Shown here one piece after another: positions 19,144 through 27,701 of a stretch of DNA of 56,027 bases. The translations under genes and the position numbers were made by a program. This DNA comes from Saprospiraceae bacterium (lineage in GTDB: Bacteria; Bacteroidota; Bacteroidia; Chitinophagales; Saprospiraceae). The notes under the pieces were generated by a model. The model was given only the letters and a program-made list of their open reading frames with translations. It did not search any database and was not told where the DNA came from. Every line of letters begins with the position of its first letter. Position 1 is the stretch's first letter. Where the stretch lies: the NCBI GenBank assembly GCA_013360405.1, contig JABWBR010000042.1, positions 1 through 56,027 on the forward strand, read 5' to 3'.

Positions 19144-19326
19144 AACTAAACCTGCGGTTTTGAGTTAGTGCACTAAAATGTTAAGAATTAACGAGAAAGA
19201 CTATAATAATCTTTCACGAAAAGGCGGAAAGCTAAAATTTTTATCAACCAAAAGCAGTCCTTCCGAATAAATTTCCGGCAAAAGTAATAAAACTTAGATA
19301 TACCAATCAAGTAATTTTTTTGCCGG

Positions 19327-20544
19327 CTATTTATAATGCCCTATGATCTCGAATTGCTGATGCTCGTAACCTTTGGGTATCAGGCCTATTTCAGAAGAAT
19401 TGACAGGCCCGGTAGGATCGCAAAACAAGTACTGCCGCCCTTTATAAGTTACTGAAGCCCCCTCGGTATCAGGCAATGCCACCGCCAGGGTAAGATGATC
19501 AGGATAAGCGATCACGATCATCGGCAAGTCGAGCAATTGTTTAACCAAATTATAGCAAAGCGCCACCCTGTCCTCGCAATCCGACTGCGGGTAATAAAAC
19601 ACCTCCTCGGCCACCATGGGTTTATTGGAGCCGAACACAGCCTTGTCTTCTGCGTAGTTAAACGCCGAACGCGTGAATGTCACCAGCATCTCCAGGCGCT
19701 GACGCAGGGTTTTGCCTTCCAGCCAGGGTTTGAATGCCGCTGCAATGTTTTCATTCGTGCGGGGCGCCATGGGGATCGCCATGTATTGAAATTCGGAAAT
19801 AAGCGGATATCCCTTCATAATTTCGGCAACGGTCCGGTCCACTAACAGGTTCATCCGGTAAGTTTCTCCTTCATACTCAAAACTCAACTCGCGCAGGGTA
19901 TCCAGGGATTGAAGGGCCGGAATTGTTTGCAGATAAAAGGAGAAGGGCTTACCCGTTTCGTTGGGTATGAAATCAAGCAGGTAAAGTGGGGTGCCTAAAT
20001 GGCTTTTTGCCCCAAAATAATAGCTGATATTGACAAAAGGCCTGCCTCTGTCGGTGATCAGCGGGGCTACAAAAACTTCATCGTCTGTGTGCACATTGAT
20101 AAATACCTTTTTACCCAGGTAAGTAAGGCGGGCGTCAAACCCCGACCTGGCCAGCAAAAACCAACAAGTCAATTCGCGCTGAACGTCCGTTTTATCCGTA
20201 AAAATCTGAGCTACACTCTGGTGCATCAGGCGATAATACAACCAATCATTGAGCCCCAGTCGCTCACGGTGCGTTTGCAGACTCTCCAGCAGGGGCTGGT
20301 AGGGCGATTTGGCCATGAGCCGGTAAAATGCCGTCAAACCCTGCTCGTTGATGGTATTCACCCGCGAAGGCGCAAAATCTTCGTCGTAGGTAACGGTTAA
20401 TTGTTCGGTATAAAATTTAACCTGCACACTGGCGGCGTCCGTCCGTACCGGCCAATAAGCCGCCAGTGCGATCAAACAGCCGGTTAGCAGGCCTGGCCAA
20501 TAAGCCGGCATACTCCTTGTTTTACACAACAGGAAATGAATCAT
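19327..20544 (-). CDS. Exported transglutaminase-like protein
   Basis: 405 residues. The N-terminus has a hydrophobic signal (GLLTGCLIALAAYWPV); an alternative ATG 11 codons later starts closer to it. The C-terminal ~120 residues carry a transglutaminase/papain-like triad: C323 in QSDCEDRVALCYNLV, H350 in AYPDHLTLAVAL and D376 in YLFCDPTGP. The N-terminal ~280 residues have no recognised domain. Such proteins are predicted peptidases or amide-transferring enzymes; the substrate is unknown. It ends near the start side of the DUF2795 gene and is preceded by queA with 20 bases between them, so it may be cotranscribed with queA. Confidence 0.7.
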   Translation of the reverse strand: MIHFLLCKTRSMPAYWPGLLTGCLIALAAYWPVRTDAASVQVKFYTEQLTVTYDEDFAPSRVNTINEQGLTAFYRLMAKSPYQPLLESLQTHRERLGLNDWLYYRLMHQSVAQIFTDKTDVQRELTCWFLLARSGFDARLTYLGKKVFINVHTDDEVFVAPLITDRGRPFVNISYYFGAKSHLGTPLYLLDFIPNETGKPFSFYLQTIPALQSLDTLRELSFEYEGETYRMNLLVDRTVAEIMKGYPLISEFQYMAIPMAPRTNENIAAAFKPWLEGKTLRQRLEMLVTFTRSAFNYAEDKAVFGSNKPMVAEEVFYYPQSDCEDRVALCYNLVKQLLDLPMIVIAYPDHLTLAVALPDTEGASVTYKGRQYLFCDPTGPVNSSEIGLIPKGYEHQQFEIIGHYK

Positions 20545-20564
20545 ACCGATATGTGCTGAATGCC

Positions 20565-21629
20565 TTAGAGAATCAGCATGGCGTCGCCGTAGCTGAAGAA
20601 ATTGTATTTTTCCTTTTTCGCTTCCTGATAAGCTTCCATCACCAGGTCATACCCCCCAAAAGCACAGATCATGATGAGCAGGCTCGATTTGGGCAGGTGA
20701 AAGTTGCTGATCATCGCATTGGCAATACTAAAGTCGTAAGGCGGATAGATAAACTTGTTGGTCCAGCCTTCTGCCGGCTTCAACAATCCTTCTGCCGATA
20801 CCGCCGACTCAATGGCGCGCATGGTGGTGGTACCTACCGCGCATACCTTGTGGCCGCTATCTTTGGATTTATTGACTACATCAACGGCATCCTGCGTGAT
20901 GCGGAAGTATTCGGCATCCATCTTGTGCTTCGACAAATCTTCTACGTCGATGCTGCGGAATGTGCCCAAGCCTACGTGCAAGGTGAGCTCTGCAAAGTCT
21001 ACTCCTTTGATCTCCAGCCTTTTCAGTAGTTCTTTGCTAAAGTGGAGGCCCGCCGTAGGAGCGGCAACTGCGCCGGTCTCTTTGGCAAAGACGGTCTGAA
21101 ACCGGTCGCGATCCATTTCTTCGGCCGCACGGGTTATGTATTTGGGCAGCGGCGTATTGCCCAGTGCATATAGCTCTTTCTGAAATTCTTCTTCGGGTCC
21201 GTCGTATAAAAAACGGATGGTGCGGCCTCGTGACGTCGTATTATCTACTACTTCCGCTACGAGGATGTCGTTGTCTTTTTCATCGCTGAAATACAACTTG
21301 TTGCCTACCCTGATTTTGCGCGCGGGGTCCACCAATACGTCCCACAAACGGGCTTCATGGTTGAGTTCGCGCAGCAAAAATACTTCGATTTTTGCACCCG
21401 TTTTCTCTTTGCGACCATAAAGCCTGGCTGGAAACACCTTGGTATTGTTGAATATCATGGCGTCCCCTTCCTGAAAATATTCAAGTATATCTTTAAAAAC
21501 GCGATGCTCAATTTTACCCGTATCCCTATGGACAACCATCATGCGCGATTCATCGCGGTTAGCGGAGGGGTATTGTGCAATTAGTTCTTTAGGTAAATCA
21601 AATGCAAAATGCGAAAGTTTGGTCCTCAT
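20565..21629 (-). CDS. queA: S-adenosylmethionine:tRNA ribosyltransferase-isomerase
   Basis: 354 residues, full family length. The N-terminus ([28 protein letters not shown]), [57 protein letters not shown] and [19 protein letters not shown] are diagnostic. QueA transfers the ribosyl part of SAM to preQ1-tRNA to make epoxyqueuosine in the queuosine wobble modification pathway. No other que genes are in the window. Confidence 0.97.
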   Translation of the reverse strand: MRTKLSHFAFDLPKELIAQYPSANRDESRMMVVHRDTGKIEHRVFKDILEYFQEGDAMIFNNTKVFPARLYGRKEKTGAKIEVFLLRELNHEARLWDVLVDPARKIRVGNKLYFSDEKDNDILVAEVVDNTTSRGRTIRFLYDGPEEEFQKELYALGNTPLPKYITRAAEEMDRDRFQTVFAKETGAVAAPTAGLHFSKELLKRLEIKGVDFAELTLHVGLGTFRSIDVEDLSKHKMDAEYFRITQDAVDVVNKSKDSGHKVCAVGTTTMRAIESAVSAEGLLKPAEGWTNKFIYPPYDFSIANAMISNFHLPKSSLLIMICAFGGYDLVMEAYQEAKKEKYNFFSYGDAMLIL

Positions 21630-21645
21630 CCTATGTTTTTTACAA

Positions 21646-21662
21646 AATTGCCCGCAAAGATA
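21646..21662 (-). promoter_or_regulatory. queA promoter module
   Basis: TATCTTTG (21655-21662, minus strand) followed by CGGGCAATT, identical over 17 bases to the sequence before cmk. It is about 30 bases from the queA start. The divergent purB has its own box at 21717-21724. Confidence 0.55.
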
Positions 21663-21716
21663 AGCAGTTTACTTGCTAATATAATCGTATGGGAATCAAT
21701 TTTGTTGCATTGTTTT

Positions 21717-21724
21717 TATTTTTG
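21717..21724 (+). promoter_or_regulatory. -7 box of purB
   Basis: TATTTTTG, perfect TAnnTTTG, 19 bases before the purB ATG at 21744. No -33 TTG at ideal spacing. Confidence 0.5.
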
Positions 21725-21743
21725 CAGCTAAACCAATGTGCAC

Positions 21744-23081
21744 ATGCTCAATGCCATTTCTCCTATAGACGGTAGGTATGCCCGCCAAACCGCCGAACTT
21801 GCCGACTTTTTCTCCGAATTCGCCCTTATCCGCTACCGCGTTTTGGTCGAAATTTATTATTTCACCGCCTTATGTAAAATACCGCTCCCCCCATTGTCAG
21901 ATGTCTCCGACATCCAACTGACGCAACTCGAGCGGATGTGCAACCAATTTGATCTCGAAGCCGCCGAACGCATCAAAGCCATCGAAAAAACGACCAACCA
22001 CGATGTAAAAGCGGTGGAATACTTCATCAAAGAACAATTCGACCTTTTGGGACTCGGCCCCTGGCGCGAATGGGTGCACTTCGGACTCACCTCCCAGGAT
22101 ATCAATAATACCGCAACCCCGCTGCTGCTCCGCCACGCGCTCGACCAGGTATACCTGCCCACACTGCATTTGCTTCGCAATCAGTTGCATGCAATGGCGG
22201 AAAGCTGGAGTCAGATACCCATGCCAGCCTTTACCCATGGCCAACCCGCCTCGCCAACGACGGTTGGAAAAGAGTTGCTGGTGTTTGTCTCCAGGCTCGA
22301 CGAACAAACCGCCCAACTGCAACAAATCAACCTGAAAGCAAAATTCGGCGGCGCTACCGGCAATATGAACGCCCACTACGTCGCTTACCCCGATATCAAC
22401 TGGCACAAATTCGCCGAGGCTTTTGTATCCGACTACCTCGGGCTCTCCCGCGCCCACCCCACTACCCAAATTGAACACTACGACAACCTCGCAGCGGTTT
22501 TTCACGCCCTGCTTCGCATTAATACGATCCTGATCGACTTGTGCAGAGACTGCTGGACGTATATCTCGATGGATTATTTTAAACAGCAAACCGTAGCCGG
22601 CGAAGTAGGCTCTTCCGCAATGCCCCATAAGGTTAATCCGATCGATTTTGAAAATGCCGAAGGCAACCTGGGCCTGGCCAACACCCTGCTGGCCCACCTG
22701 GCCGAAAAACTGCCCATTTCCCGCCTCCAACGCGACCTCACCGATAGCACGGTACTGCGCAATGTGGGCGTGCCGCTGGCACATACTCTTATCGCCCTCA
22801 AATCAACGATGAAAGGCCTCGGCAAGCTGCAACTCAACGAAGCCAAGTTGCACAAGGACCTGGAAGCCAACTGGATGGTGGTCTCCGAAGCCATCCAAAC
22901 GATCCTCCGCCGCGAAGGATATCCCCAACCCTACGAAGCCCTCAAAACCCTCACCCGCGGCAAAGCCGAGGTCACCAAAGCCGATATCCACGCTTTTATC
23001 AACCAACTTGAGGTCAACGATGCCGTCAAAGCCGAGCTGAAAAGGATTACGCCGCATAATTATACCGGGAAAACCTTTTAA
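21744..23081 (+). CDS. purB: Adenylosuccinate lyase
   Basis: 445 residues from the ATG at 21744, giving the usual MLNAISPIDGRYA start; an in-frame GTG lies two codons upstream. Family motifs are present: HFGLTSQDINNTATPLL, FTHGQPASPTTVGKEL, GATGNMNAHYVAYPDINW and the signature loop GEVGSSAMPHKVNPIDFENAEGN. It catalyses two fumarate-releasing steps in purine synthesis (SAICAR to AICAR and adenylosuccinate to AMP). The length and ASL_C-like end fit the longer E. coli-type PurB. Confidence 0.96.
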   Translation: MLNAISPIDGRYARQTAELADFFSEFALIRYRVLVEIYYFTALCKIPLPPLSDVSDIQLTQLERMCNQFDLEAAERIKAIEKTTNHDVKAVEYFIKEQFDLLGLGPWREWVHFGLTSQDINNTATPLLLRHALDQVYLPTLHLLRNQLHAMAESWSQIPMPAFTHGQPASPTTVGKELLVFVSRLDEQTAQLQQINLKAKFGGATGNMNAHYVAYPDINWHKFAEAFVSDYLGLSRAHPTTQIEHYDNLAAVFHALLRINTILIDLCRDCWTYISMDYFKQQTVAGEVGSSAMPHKVNPIDFENAEGNLGLANTLLAHLAEKLPISRLQRDLTDSTVLRNVGVPLAHTLIALKSTMKGLGKLQLNEAKLHKDLEANWMVVSEAIQTILRREGYPQPYEALKTLTRGKAEVTKADIHAFINQLEVNDAVKAELKRITPHNYTGKTF

Positions 23082-23214
23082 TTGCGGATTGCGGATTGCG
23101 GATTGCGAATTGTTACTAAGAAAATCCGAAATCCAAAATCCAAAATCCAAAATCCGAAATCCGAAATCCAAAATCCAAAATCCAAAATCCGAAATCCGAA
23201 ATCCGAAATCCGAA
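23082..23214. repeat. Heptamer inverted element between purB and methyltransferase gene
   Basis: Left arm: gattgcg 7-mers starting right after the purB stop. Centre: a short unique piece. Right arm: about thirteen copies of aaatccg/aaatcca, roughly the reverse complement of the left arm. It ends directly at the ATG at 23215. The right arm is open in frame with the next gene, which creates false N-terminal extensions rich in N, P, K, S. Confidence 0.85.
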
Positions 23215-24558
23215 ATGCTCCCTCCCCCATTCCTCTCCCAAATGCGCGACCAACTGGGCGCCGAACTGCCCGCTTTCCTCGAAGCGATGGCGGCCCCCCC
23301 GCCCGTTAGTATCAGATGGAATCCTTTTAAAAAGATAAAATTGGAGGAAAATTTCGACGGAGTAAAATGGTGCGACAACGGAGTATATCTCTCCGAACGA
23401 CCCAGCTTCACCCTCGACCCCCGCTTCCACGCGGGCGCCTACTACGTACAGGAAGCCTCCTCTATGCTGATTGCCGCGGCTGTAAGGCAATTGACAGACC
23501 ACACTATCCCCTTGCGCGCCCTCGATCTTTGTGCGGCCCCAGGAGGAAAAAGCACTTTGCTGGCCGATGTGTTGCCGGCGGGTAGTTTTTTGTTGTGCAA
23601 CGAAGTGATCCGCCAGCGCTACCAGGTGCTGCAATACAACCTGGCCAAATGGGGCAGTCCCCATACCCACTTATCCCAACACGACAGCGCCGATTTTGGC
23701 GGATTGGAAGGATTTTTCGACTTAGTACTCCTCGATGCGCCCTGCTCGGGCGAAGGTATGTTTCGCAAAGACCCCGAAGCCGTCGGCGAATGGTCGCCGG
23801 AACAGGTGGCCCACAATGCCGCCCGGCAGCGACGTATCATTGCCGCGGCGGCGCCCTTGCTGCGACCGGGGGGAATTTTGCTGTATTCTACCTGCACCTA
23901 CAACGACGTAGAAAACAGCGACAATGTAACCTGGATGTGTAAAGAGTTGGATATGGCGTTCGTGCCGCTCGATTTTCCCGCCGACTGGCAAATTGCCGAG
24001 CGCCCCATGGGCTATCAGTGTTATCCGCACCGCGTGCGCGGCGAAGGCCTCTTCCTGGCCGGCCTCCGGCGCAACGGCGGCCGGTCGCACCAGGGAAAAG
24101 CACGGGGTTACAAAAAACTTACCCCACTACCAAAAGCCCAGCAGACTATATTGAATGCCTGGCTCACCAACCCCGACGAATACGCTTACTGGACAACCCC
24201 CGACGGCGCCGTCAGGGCCATATCTGCCAACCAGCTCACCGACAGCCAATTGGTAGATAATGCGCTTAAAAACTGGGCTACGGGTTTTGAAGTGGGCGAG
24301 ATAAAAGGCAAAGATTTCATCCCCTCCCCCGCCCTGGCGTTCAGTCTGGCGCTTTCTCCGCATATCCCCCAGGCCCCCCTTGATGCGGCCGAAGCCATGC
24401 GATTCCTGCGCAAAGAAGACCTGCGCCTGTCGCCTATCCCACAAGGCATCCGCCTGGCTACCTACGAGTCGCTCGGCCTCGGCTGGTTTAAAGGCCTCCC
24501 CAATCGCATCAATAATTATTACCCGGTAAATTGGAGGGTGATGATGGGGGATTTTTGA
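23215..24558 (+). CDS. rsmF: 16S rRNA m5C methyltransferase, RsmF/NOL1-NOP2-Sun family
   Basis: 447 residues from the ATG at 23215; upstream in-frame sequence is heptamer repeat and not coding. The SAM-binding motif LDLCAAPGGKSTLLAD is near residues 103-117. The two family cysteines are C177 (LLDAPCSGEGMF) and C227 (LLYSTCTYN). The C-terminal extension (PUA-like, ending GWFKGLPNRINNYYPVNWRVM) is the long bacterial RsmF form. It makes 5-methylcytosine in 16S rRNA; the exact position is inference. Confidence 0.9.
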   Translation: MLPPPFLSQMRDQLGAELPAFLEAMAAPPPVSIRWNPFKKIKLEENFDGVKWCDNGVYLSERPSFTLDPRFHAGAYYVQEASSMLIAAAVRQLTDHTIPLRALDLCAAPGGKSTLLADVLPAGSFLLCNEVIRQRYQVLQYNLAKWGSPHTHLSQHDSADFGGLEGFFDLVLLDAPCSGEGMFRKDPEAVGEWSPEQVAHNAARQRRIIAAAAPLLRPGGILLYSTCTYNDVENSDNVTWMCKELDMAFVPLDFPADWQIAERPMGYQCYPHRVRGEGLFLAGLRRNGGRSHQGKARGYKKLTPLPKAQQTILNAWLTNPDEYAYWTTPDGAVRAISANQLTDSQLVDNALKNWATGFEVGEIKGKDFIPSPALAFSLALSPHIPQAPLDAAEAMRFLRKEDLRLSPIPQGIRLATYESLGLGWFKGLPNRINNYYPVNWRVMMGDF

Positions 24559-24660
24559 TTTTTGATGTTGGATGTTGGATGTTGGATGTTTAATTACAAA
24601 AAAATCCTTTCCATCCTTCTTTCATCCTTAACATCCTGGTTCAAAACTCCCCTGCCGGCC
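24559..24660. repeat. Heptamer element behind methyltransferase gene
   Basis: Left arm of about four tgttgga 7-mers (24563-24592), an A-rich centre, then a looser right arm with catcctt/aacatcct units complementary to the left arm. Same plan as the other heptamer elements. Confidence 0.6.
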
Positions 24661-24913
24661 GCCGACCGCCCCCTCAAAAATCGGCAATTTGTCACGACTG
24701 TCACCTAAAAAAGATTGTCATGCCCGCCAGGGCATCTGCACACGAAACGCTTGAACGGGCGAGTGCTAGCGTAATGTTGTAGATTCTCTTCGAGAATGCA
24801 AAAATCACAACGATAAGGAACGCCTGGATGGCGGCGTCTTGCACAGCCAGTTCAGGAGGTGATTTGAGATCACCGCCTGAAGTCGTACAGTCGTACGGTC
24901 GCAAAATCGCTCG

Positions 24914-24972
24914 TTGGCGGGAAAAAGGAGCGGGTGGCTCGTCCCTCACCACCCTCTCCTTTTTCCTGCCAA
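24914..24972 (-). other. Long hairpin 44 nt behind VR1 stop codon
   Basis: 24-base arms (24914-24937 and 24949-24972) with an 11-base loop ctcgtccctca. 22 Watson-Crick pairs, one G-T pair and one mismatch. Identical loop, spacing and almost the same arms occur behind VR2. It could terminate the target mRNA or act as the cruciform that DGR homing needs near the VR. Confidence 0.8.
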
Positions 24973-24980
24973 CTCGCTCC

Positions 24981-25000
24981 AGCTCATAAGCAAAGCCGGA
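24981..25000. other. 20-nt tag behind VR1, inverted copy of TR-adjacent tag
   Basis: AGCTCATAAGCAAAGCCGGA on the plus strand, 16 bases before VR1. The exact reverse complement is next to TR at 29466-29485, while TR and VR are in direct orientation. The same tag is behind VR2 (31633-31652). Confidence 0.85.
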
Positions 25001-25016
25001 AGGGACTGCCTCCTAA

Positions 25017-25140
25017 CTACGGGACGAATACCACACGAAACCCCACGTCGTAGTCGCGATCGTCGGGGTTGAAGTTGAGGCGGTAAGCCACGCGGCAGTT
25101 CTCGGCGAGGTTGAGCCAACTGCCGCCGCGCAACACGCGA
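25017..25140 (-). repeat. Variable repeat VR1
   Basis: Aligned without gaps to TR (29484-29607). 12 mismatches, all at TR adenines on the coding strand (3 A to G, 6 A to T, 3 A to C), hitting 8 codons: AAC/AAT in TR become Asp (3), Tyr, Phe and Leu (3). All other bases, including the 3' end with the stop codon, are identical. Homology ends at codon RV of RVLRGGSW. Confidence 0.97.
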
Positions 25141-27698
25141 CCATCTTCGCTACTTTCGGCCCCTGTCGGATTATTAACGATCCCTTTGTCCCGGCATTTT
25201 TCGTAGTAATCGCGGGCGTACCAGTCCCAGCACCATTCCCAGGCATTGCCGCTCATATCGTACAAACCGATATTGTTCCTCCTTTTTATCTTCACAGCGT
25301 GGGTTCGTCCGTTATTGTCGAAAATTTTATTCAAATCCCAATCACCGCTTAAAGGCTTATCGCCCGAATTTTGCCAATACCAGCCCACCTCATCCAGTTC
25401 GTCACTACCGGCAAATAACATTCTTGGGGCCCCTACCCCTCCTCTTGCAGCCAACTCCCACTCTGCTTCTGTCGGCAAGCGAAATCCTCCCGCTTTATGT
25501 TTCCAGTCTACTTTCCACTTCAACCAGTCATTTTTTACGAGATTTTTCGAATCGCTATTTTCTTTGCGATTCAGTTTGTAGCAGGGCGTCCGGGAGTATT
25601 GATTATTAAGCCAGTTGGCGTATTCTATCGTATCATACCAGGAAATATTGACAGCCGGGTGGTCGCCGAAGCGTCCCCAGTAAGGTGTGCGGCTGGCGAT
25701 GCTCTTTTCGTTGGCTTCGCAAAACAGGGCAAACTGGTAAAAAGTGACGGGGGTTTCGGCAATGCTGTAAGGCGATAGCTTCACCTGGTGCAGCGTTTCG
25801 TCGTTTTGATGCCCCCATTCTCCATCGCCGCTACCCATGTCAAACACGCCGTTTTTGCCCAGCGGTACCGGTATCATAACGGGATAATAGCGTTGCTGCA
25901 ATTGGGAATAAGAGCGGAGCGCTTTTAGCAGCGGCTGAAATTTGTTTCGCTGCTCCCATTTTTCATCCAAACAACGCTTTAGCAAAGGGTCCGTAGCGCT
26001 ATTGGGCGCTAGCCGGAAAAGTAGTTCCGCAGCGGTTCTCGCCAAATCGGGCCGGCGGCCGCTTTCGGCAAAGAAAAACAACAGTTCTTCTATTGGTTCT
26101 ATGAGTAGATTTTTGAATTCGGCGTCGACATCAATATCTACGGCCACGCTCAATTTTTCCAGGGCTTTGTCGTGGTCGAGCGAGCGGATGAGTTCCGTGC
26201 CCAGATTTGAAAACGATTCAAAAATAGAGACATTTTTATGGCGCAGCTCGGCCAGGGCGGCGTTGGCTTTGTCGGCCAGCTCTTTTTCGATTGCGGCTTG
26301 CCGTTGGGCTTTTTCCAGTTCTTCGCGTTGTTTTTGCTTTTCTGTTTCTTTTTGCTGACGGAGGTAATCCCGGCTTTTTTCGATCCAGTCGAGTTCGTCG
26401 GCGTTGAGGACAATCTTTTCGATGTGGGGGGTTATAAAATCGAGTTGCCTTTCGGAAAAAGGCTCTCGGGCTTCGGGTTTGGTCGCCGCCAGGCTGTGTA
26501 TCAATCGCTGTACTTCCAGCAGGGCGATTTCCTCGTCGCTGCGCTTGGCGTGCACCTGTCGGGCCAGCGAGTCGTGGGCAATTTCGTAGCGCTGTTCTTT
26601 TTCGTCGAAGCGCAGGATGCGGCTGTGCTGAAAAGCCTGAAGGCAGTTGCCGATGAGGCCGGGCGTAGCATCGGGCAGGCGTTCTTGCAACATAGCCGAC
26701 GAGAGGGGTTCTTTGGTGCCTTCGAGCGTTACGAAAGGCGAGAGGATCTTCCAGATATCGTCGGGCGGCACATTCATATTGCCTGCGGTTTGCAGCACCT
26801 GCTCGTCGAGGAAGTTGCGCAGCACATCGCCGATATCTCCGGTTTTTTGTAGTTCGGCCATGGAGAAGACGGCGTCAGCCTGCCGGCTTTGGTCTCCGCT
26901 GATCTGCAGGTAAAGTTTGTCCAGAAAAACCTGCAAATAGGGCAATTCGATGGTGCGGGTGTTGTCGCGGCCTTTTATTTTTTCAAAAATACCCTCGGCG
27001 ACGGCCTTTTCTTCGCCAGGCAGCAGGCGCGCATTGCCGTTTGGCAGTCGGCCGACGCTTTCGATCACCGCGCTTACTTTTTCGAGGTTCATCGGCTCCA
27101 CGCGCAGTTTTTTTCGCATCAATTCGGGCACTTTGCGCTCAAAGTCATAGAGGTAGCCAAGGTATTCTTCGCGAATGGAGATGACGATTTTCACGGGATG
27201 CTCCTGCTGCAGCATATCGCGCACCATATCAATAAAAGCGAGTTGCTCTTCGCGGCTGCCAAGAATGTATAGTTCTTCAAACTGATCGAAGATGAGGTAG
27301 AGGGGTTTGAAATGCTGCTGATAAAGGGCATTGAGTTGGCGGCTTATGTGCGACAAGGGGGCGGTTTCGACCGGTTCGGGTTCGTCGAGCCAATCCAGCC
27401 TGCCTGAGCGGAGCGCCCCTGCATTTCCGCGGGCCTCATCGAGGGCTTTTTGCAGCGATTCGTTGATATTGTTGCCCCGGCGAATAAAAAGGGCCAGCCA
27501 TTCGTAGGGCTTAAACCGGCCCGCCAGTCCGCACATGATCAGGCTGGTTTTGCCGGTACCCGAGGCGCCGTACACGAGCAGCAGGTCGGTTTGGAAGGCC
27601 ATCTGGTAGAGGGCTTCCACCTCTTCCTCCCGCCCGAAAAAGATGTCGCGATCGTCGCGGGTATAGGCATCGAGGAATTTGAAGGGGTAGCGTTTCAT
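25017..27698 (-). CDS. DGR target 1: nSTAND1-like ATPase with C-terminal FGE-sulfatase (C-lectin) domain
   Basis: 893 residues. The start YPFKFLDAYTRDDRDIFFGREEEVEALYQM is the signature of nSTAND1-type NTPases. Walker A GASGTGKT is at 44-51 and Walker B LYLIFDQFEEL at 133-143 (D138). A winged-helix-like region follows, then a charged coiled coil (about 437-486). The formylglycine-generating-enzyme-like domain spans about 608-893 ([34 protein letters not shown]). In DGR systems this fold displays the variable residues; it is not expected to modify sulfatases here. The last 40 residues (854-893) are VR1. There is no signal peptide, so it should be cytoplasmic. The ATG lies 3 bases behind the EAD-like gene, indicating coupling. 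STAND ATPases are signal-switch proteins, so the diversified domain is probably the ligand sensor. Confidence 0.93.
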   Translation of the reverse strand: MKRYPFKFLDAYTRDDRDIFFGREEEVEALYQMAFQTDLLLVYGASGTGKTSLIMCGLAGRFKPYEWLALFIRRGNNINESLQKALDEARGNAGALRSGRLDWLDEPEPVETAPLSHISRQLNALYQQHFKPLYLIFDQFEELYILGSREEQLAFIDMVRDMLQQEHPVKIVISIREEYLGYLYDFERKVPELMRKKLRVEPMNLEKVSAVIESVGRLPNGNARLLPGEEKAVAEGIFEKIKGRDNTRTIELPYLQVFLDKLYLQISGDQSRQADAVFSMAELQKTGDIGDVLRNFLDEQVLQTAGNMNVPPDDIWKILSPFVTLEGTKEPLSSAMLQERLPDATPGLIGNCLQAFQHSRILRFDEKEQRYEIAHDSLARQVHAKRSDEEIALLEVQRLIHSLAATKPEAREPFSERQLDFITPHIEKIVLNADELDWIEKSRDYLRQQKETEKQKQREELEKAQRQAAIEKELADKANAALAELRHKNVSIFESFSNLGTELIRSLDHDKALEKLSVAVDIDVDAEFKNLLIEPIEELLFFFAESGRRPDLARTAAELLFRLAPNSATDPLLKRCLDEKWEQRNKFQPLLKALRSYSQLQQRYYPVMIPVPLGKNGVFDMGSGDGEWGHQNDETLHQVKLSPYSIAETPVTFYQFALFCEANEKSIASRTPYWGRFGDHPAVNISWYDTIEYANWLNNQYSRTPCYKLNRKENSDSKNLVKNDWLKWKVDWKHKAGGFRLPTEAEWELAARGGVGAPRMLFAGSDELDEVGWYWQNSGDKPLSGDWDLNKIFDNNGRTHAVKIKRRNNIGLYDMSGNAWEWCWDWYARDYYEKCRDKGIVNNPTGAESSEDGRVLRGGSWLNLAENCRVAYRLNFNPDDRDYDVGFRVVFVP

Positions 27699-27701
27699 GA
27701 C

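Larger units (their letters stand above)
24718..25016. repeat. 3' flank of DGR target, copy A
   Basis: About 300 bases directly behind VR1 that are nearly repeated behind VR2 (31198-31668). Several small hairpins are visible: ATGCCC/GGGCAT, ATTCTC/GAGAAT, a 13-bp stem TTCAGGAGGTGAT/ATCACCGCCTGAA with one mismatch, and the 24-bp stem listed separately. Copy A lacks two insertions present in copy B. No coding sequence seen. Confidence 0.85.

Noticed and set aside
23089-23214. N-terminal extension of the rRNA methyltransferase
   Set aside because: It is translated heptamer repeat; the family start fits the ATG at 23215.
24701-24952. Small protein in the VR1 flank
   Set aside because: The flank is a repeated non-coding region with hairpins; the frame is interrupted in copy B.
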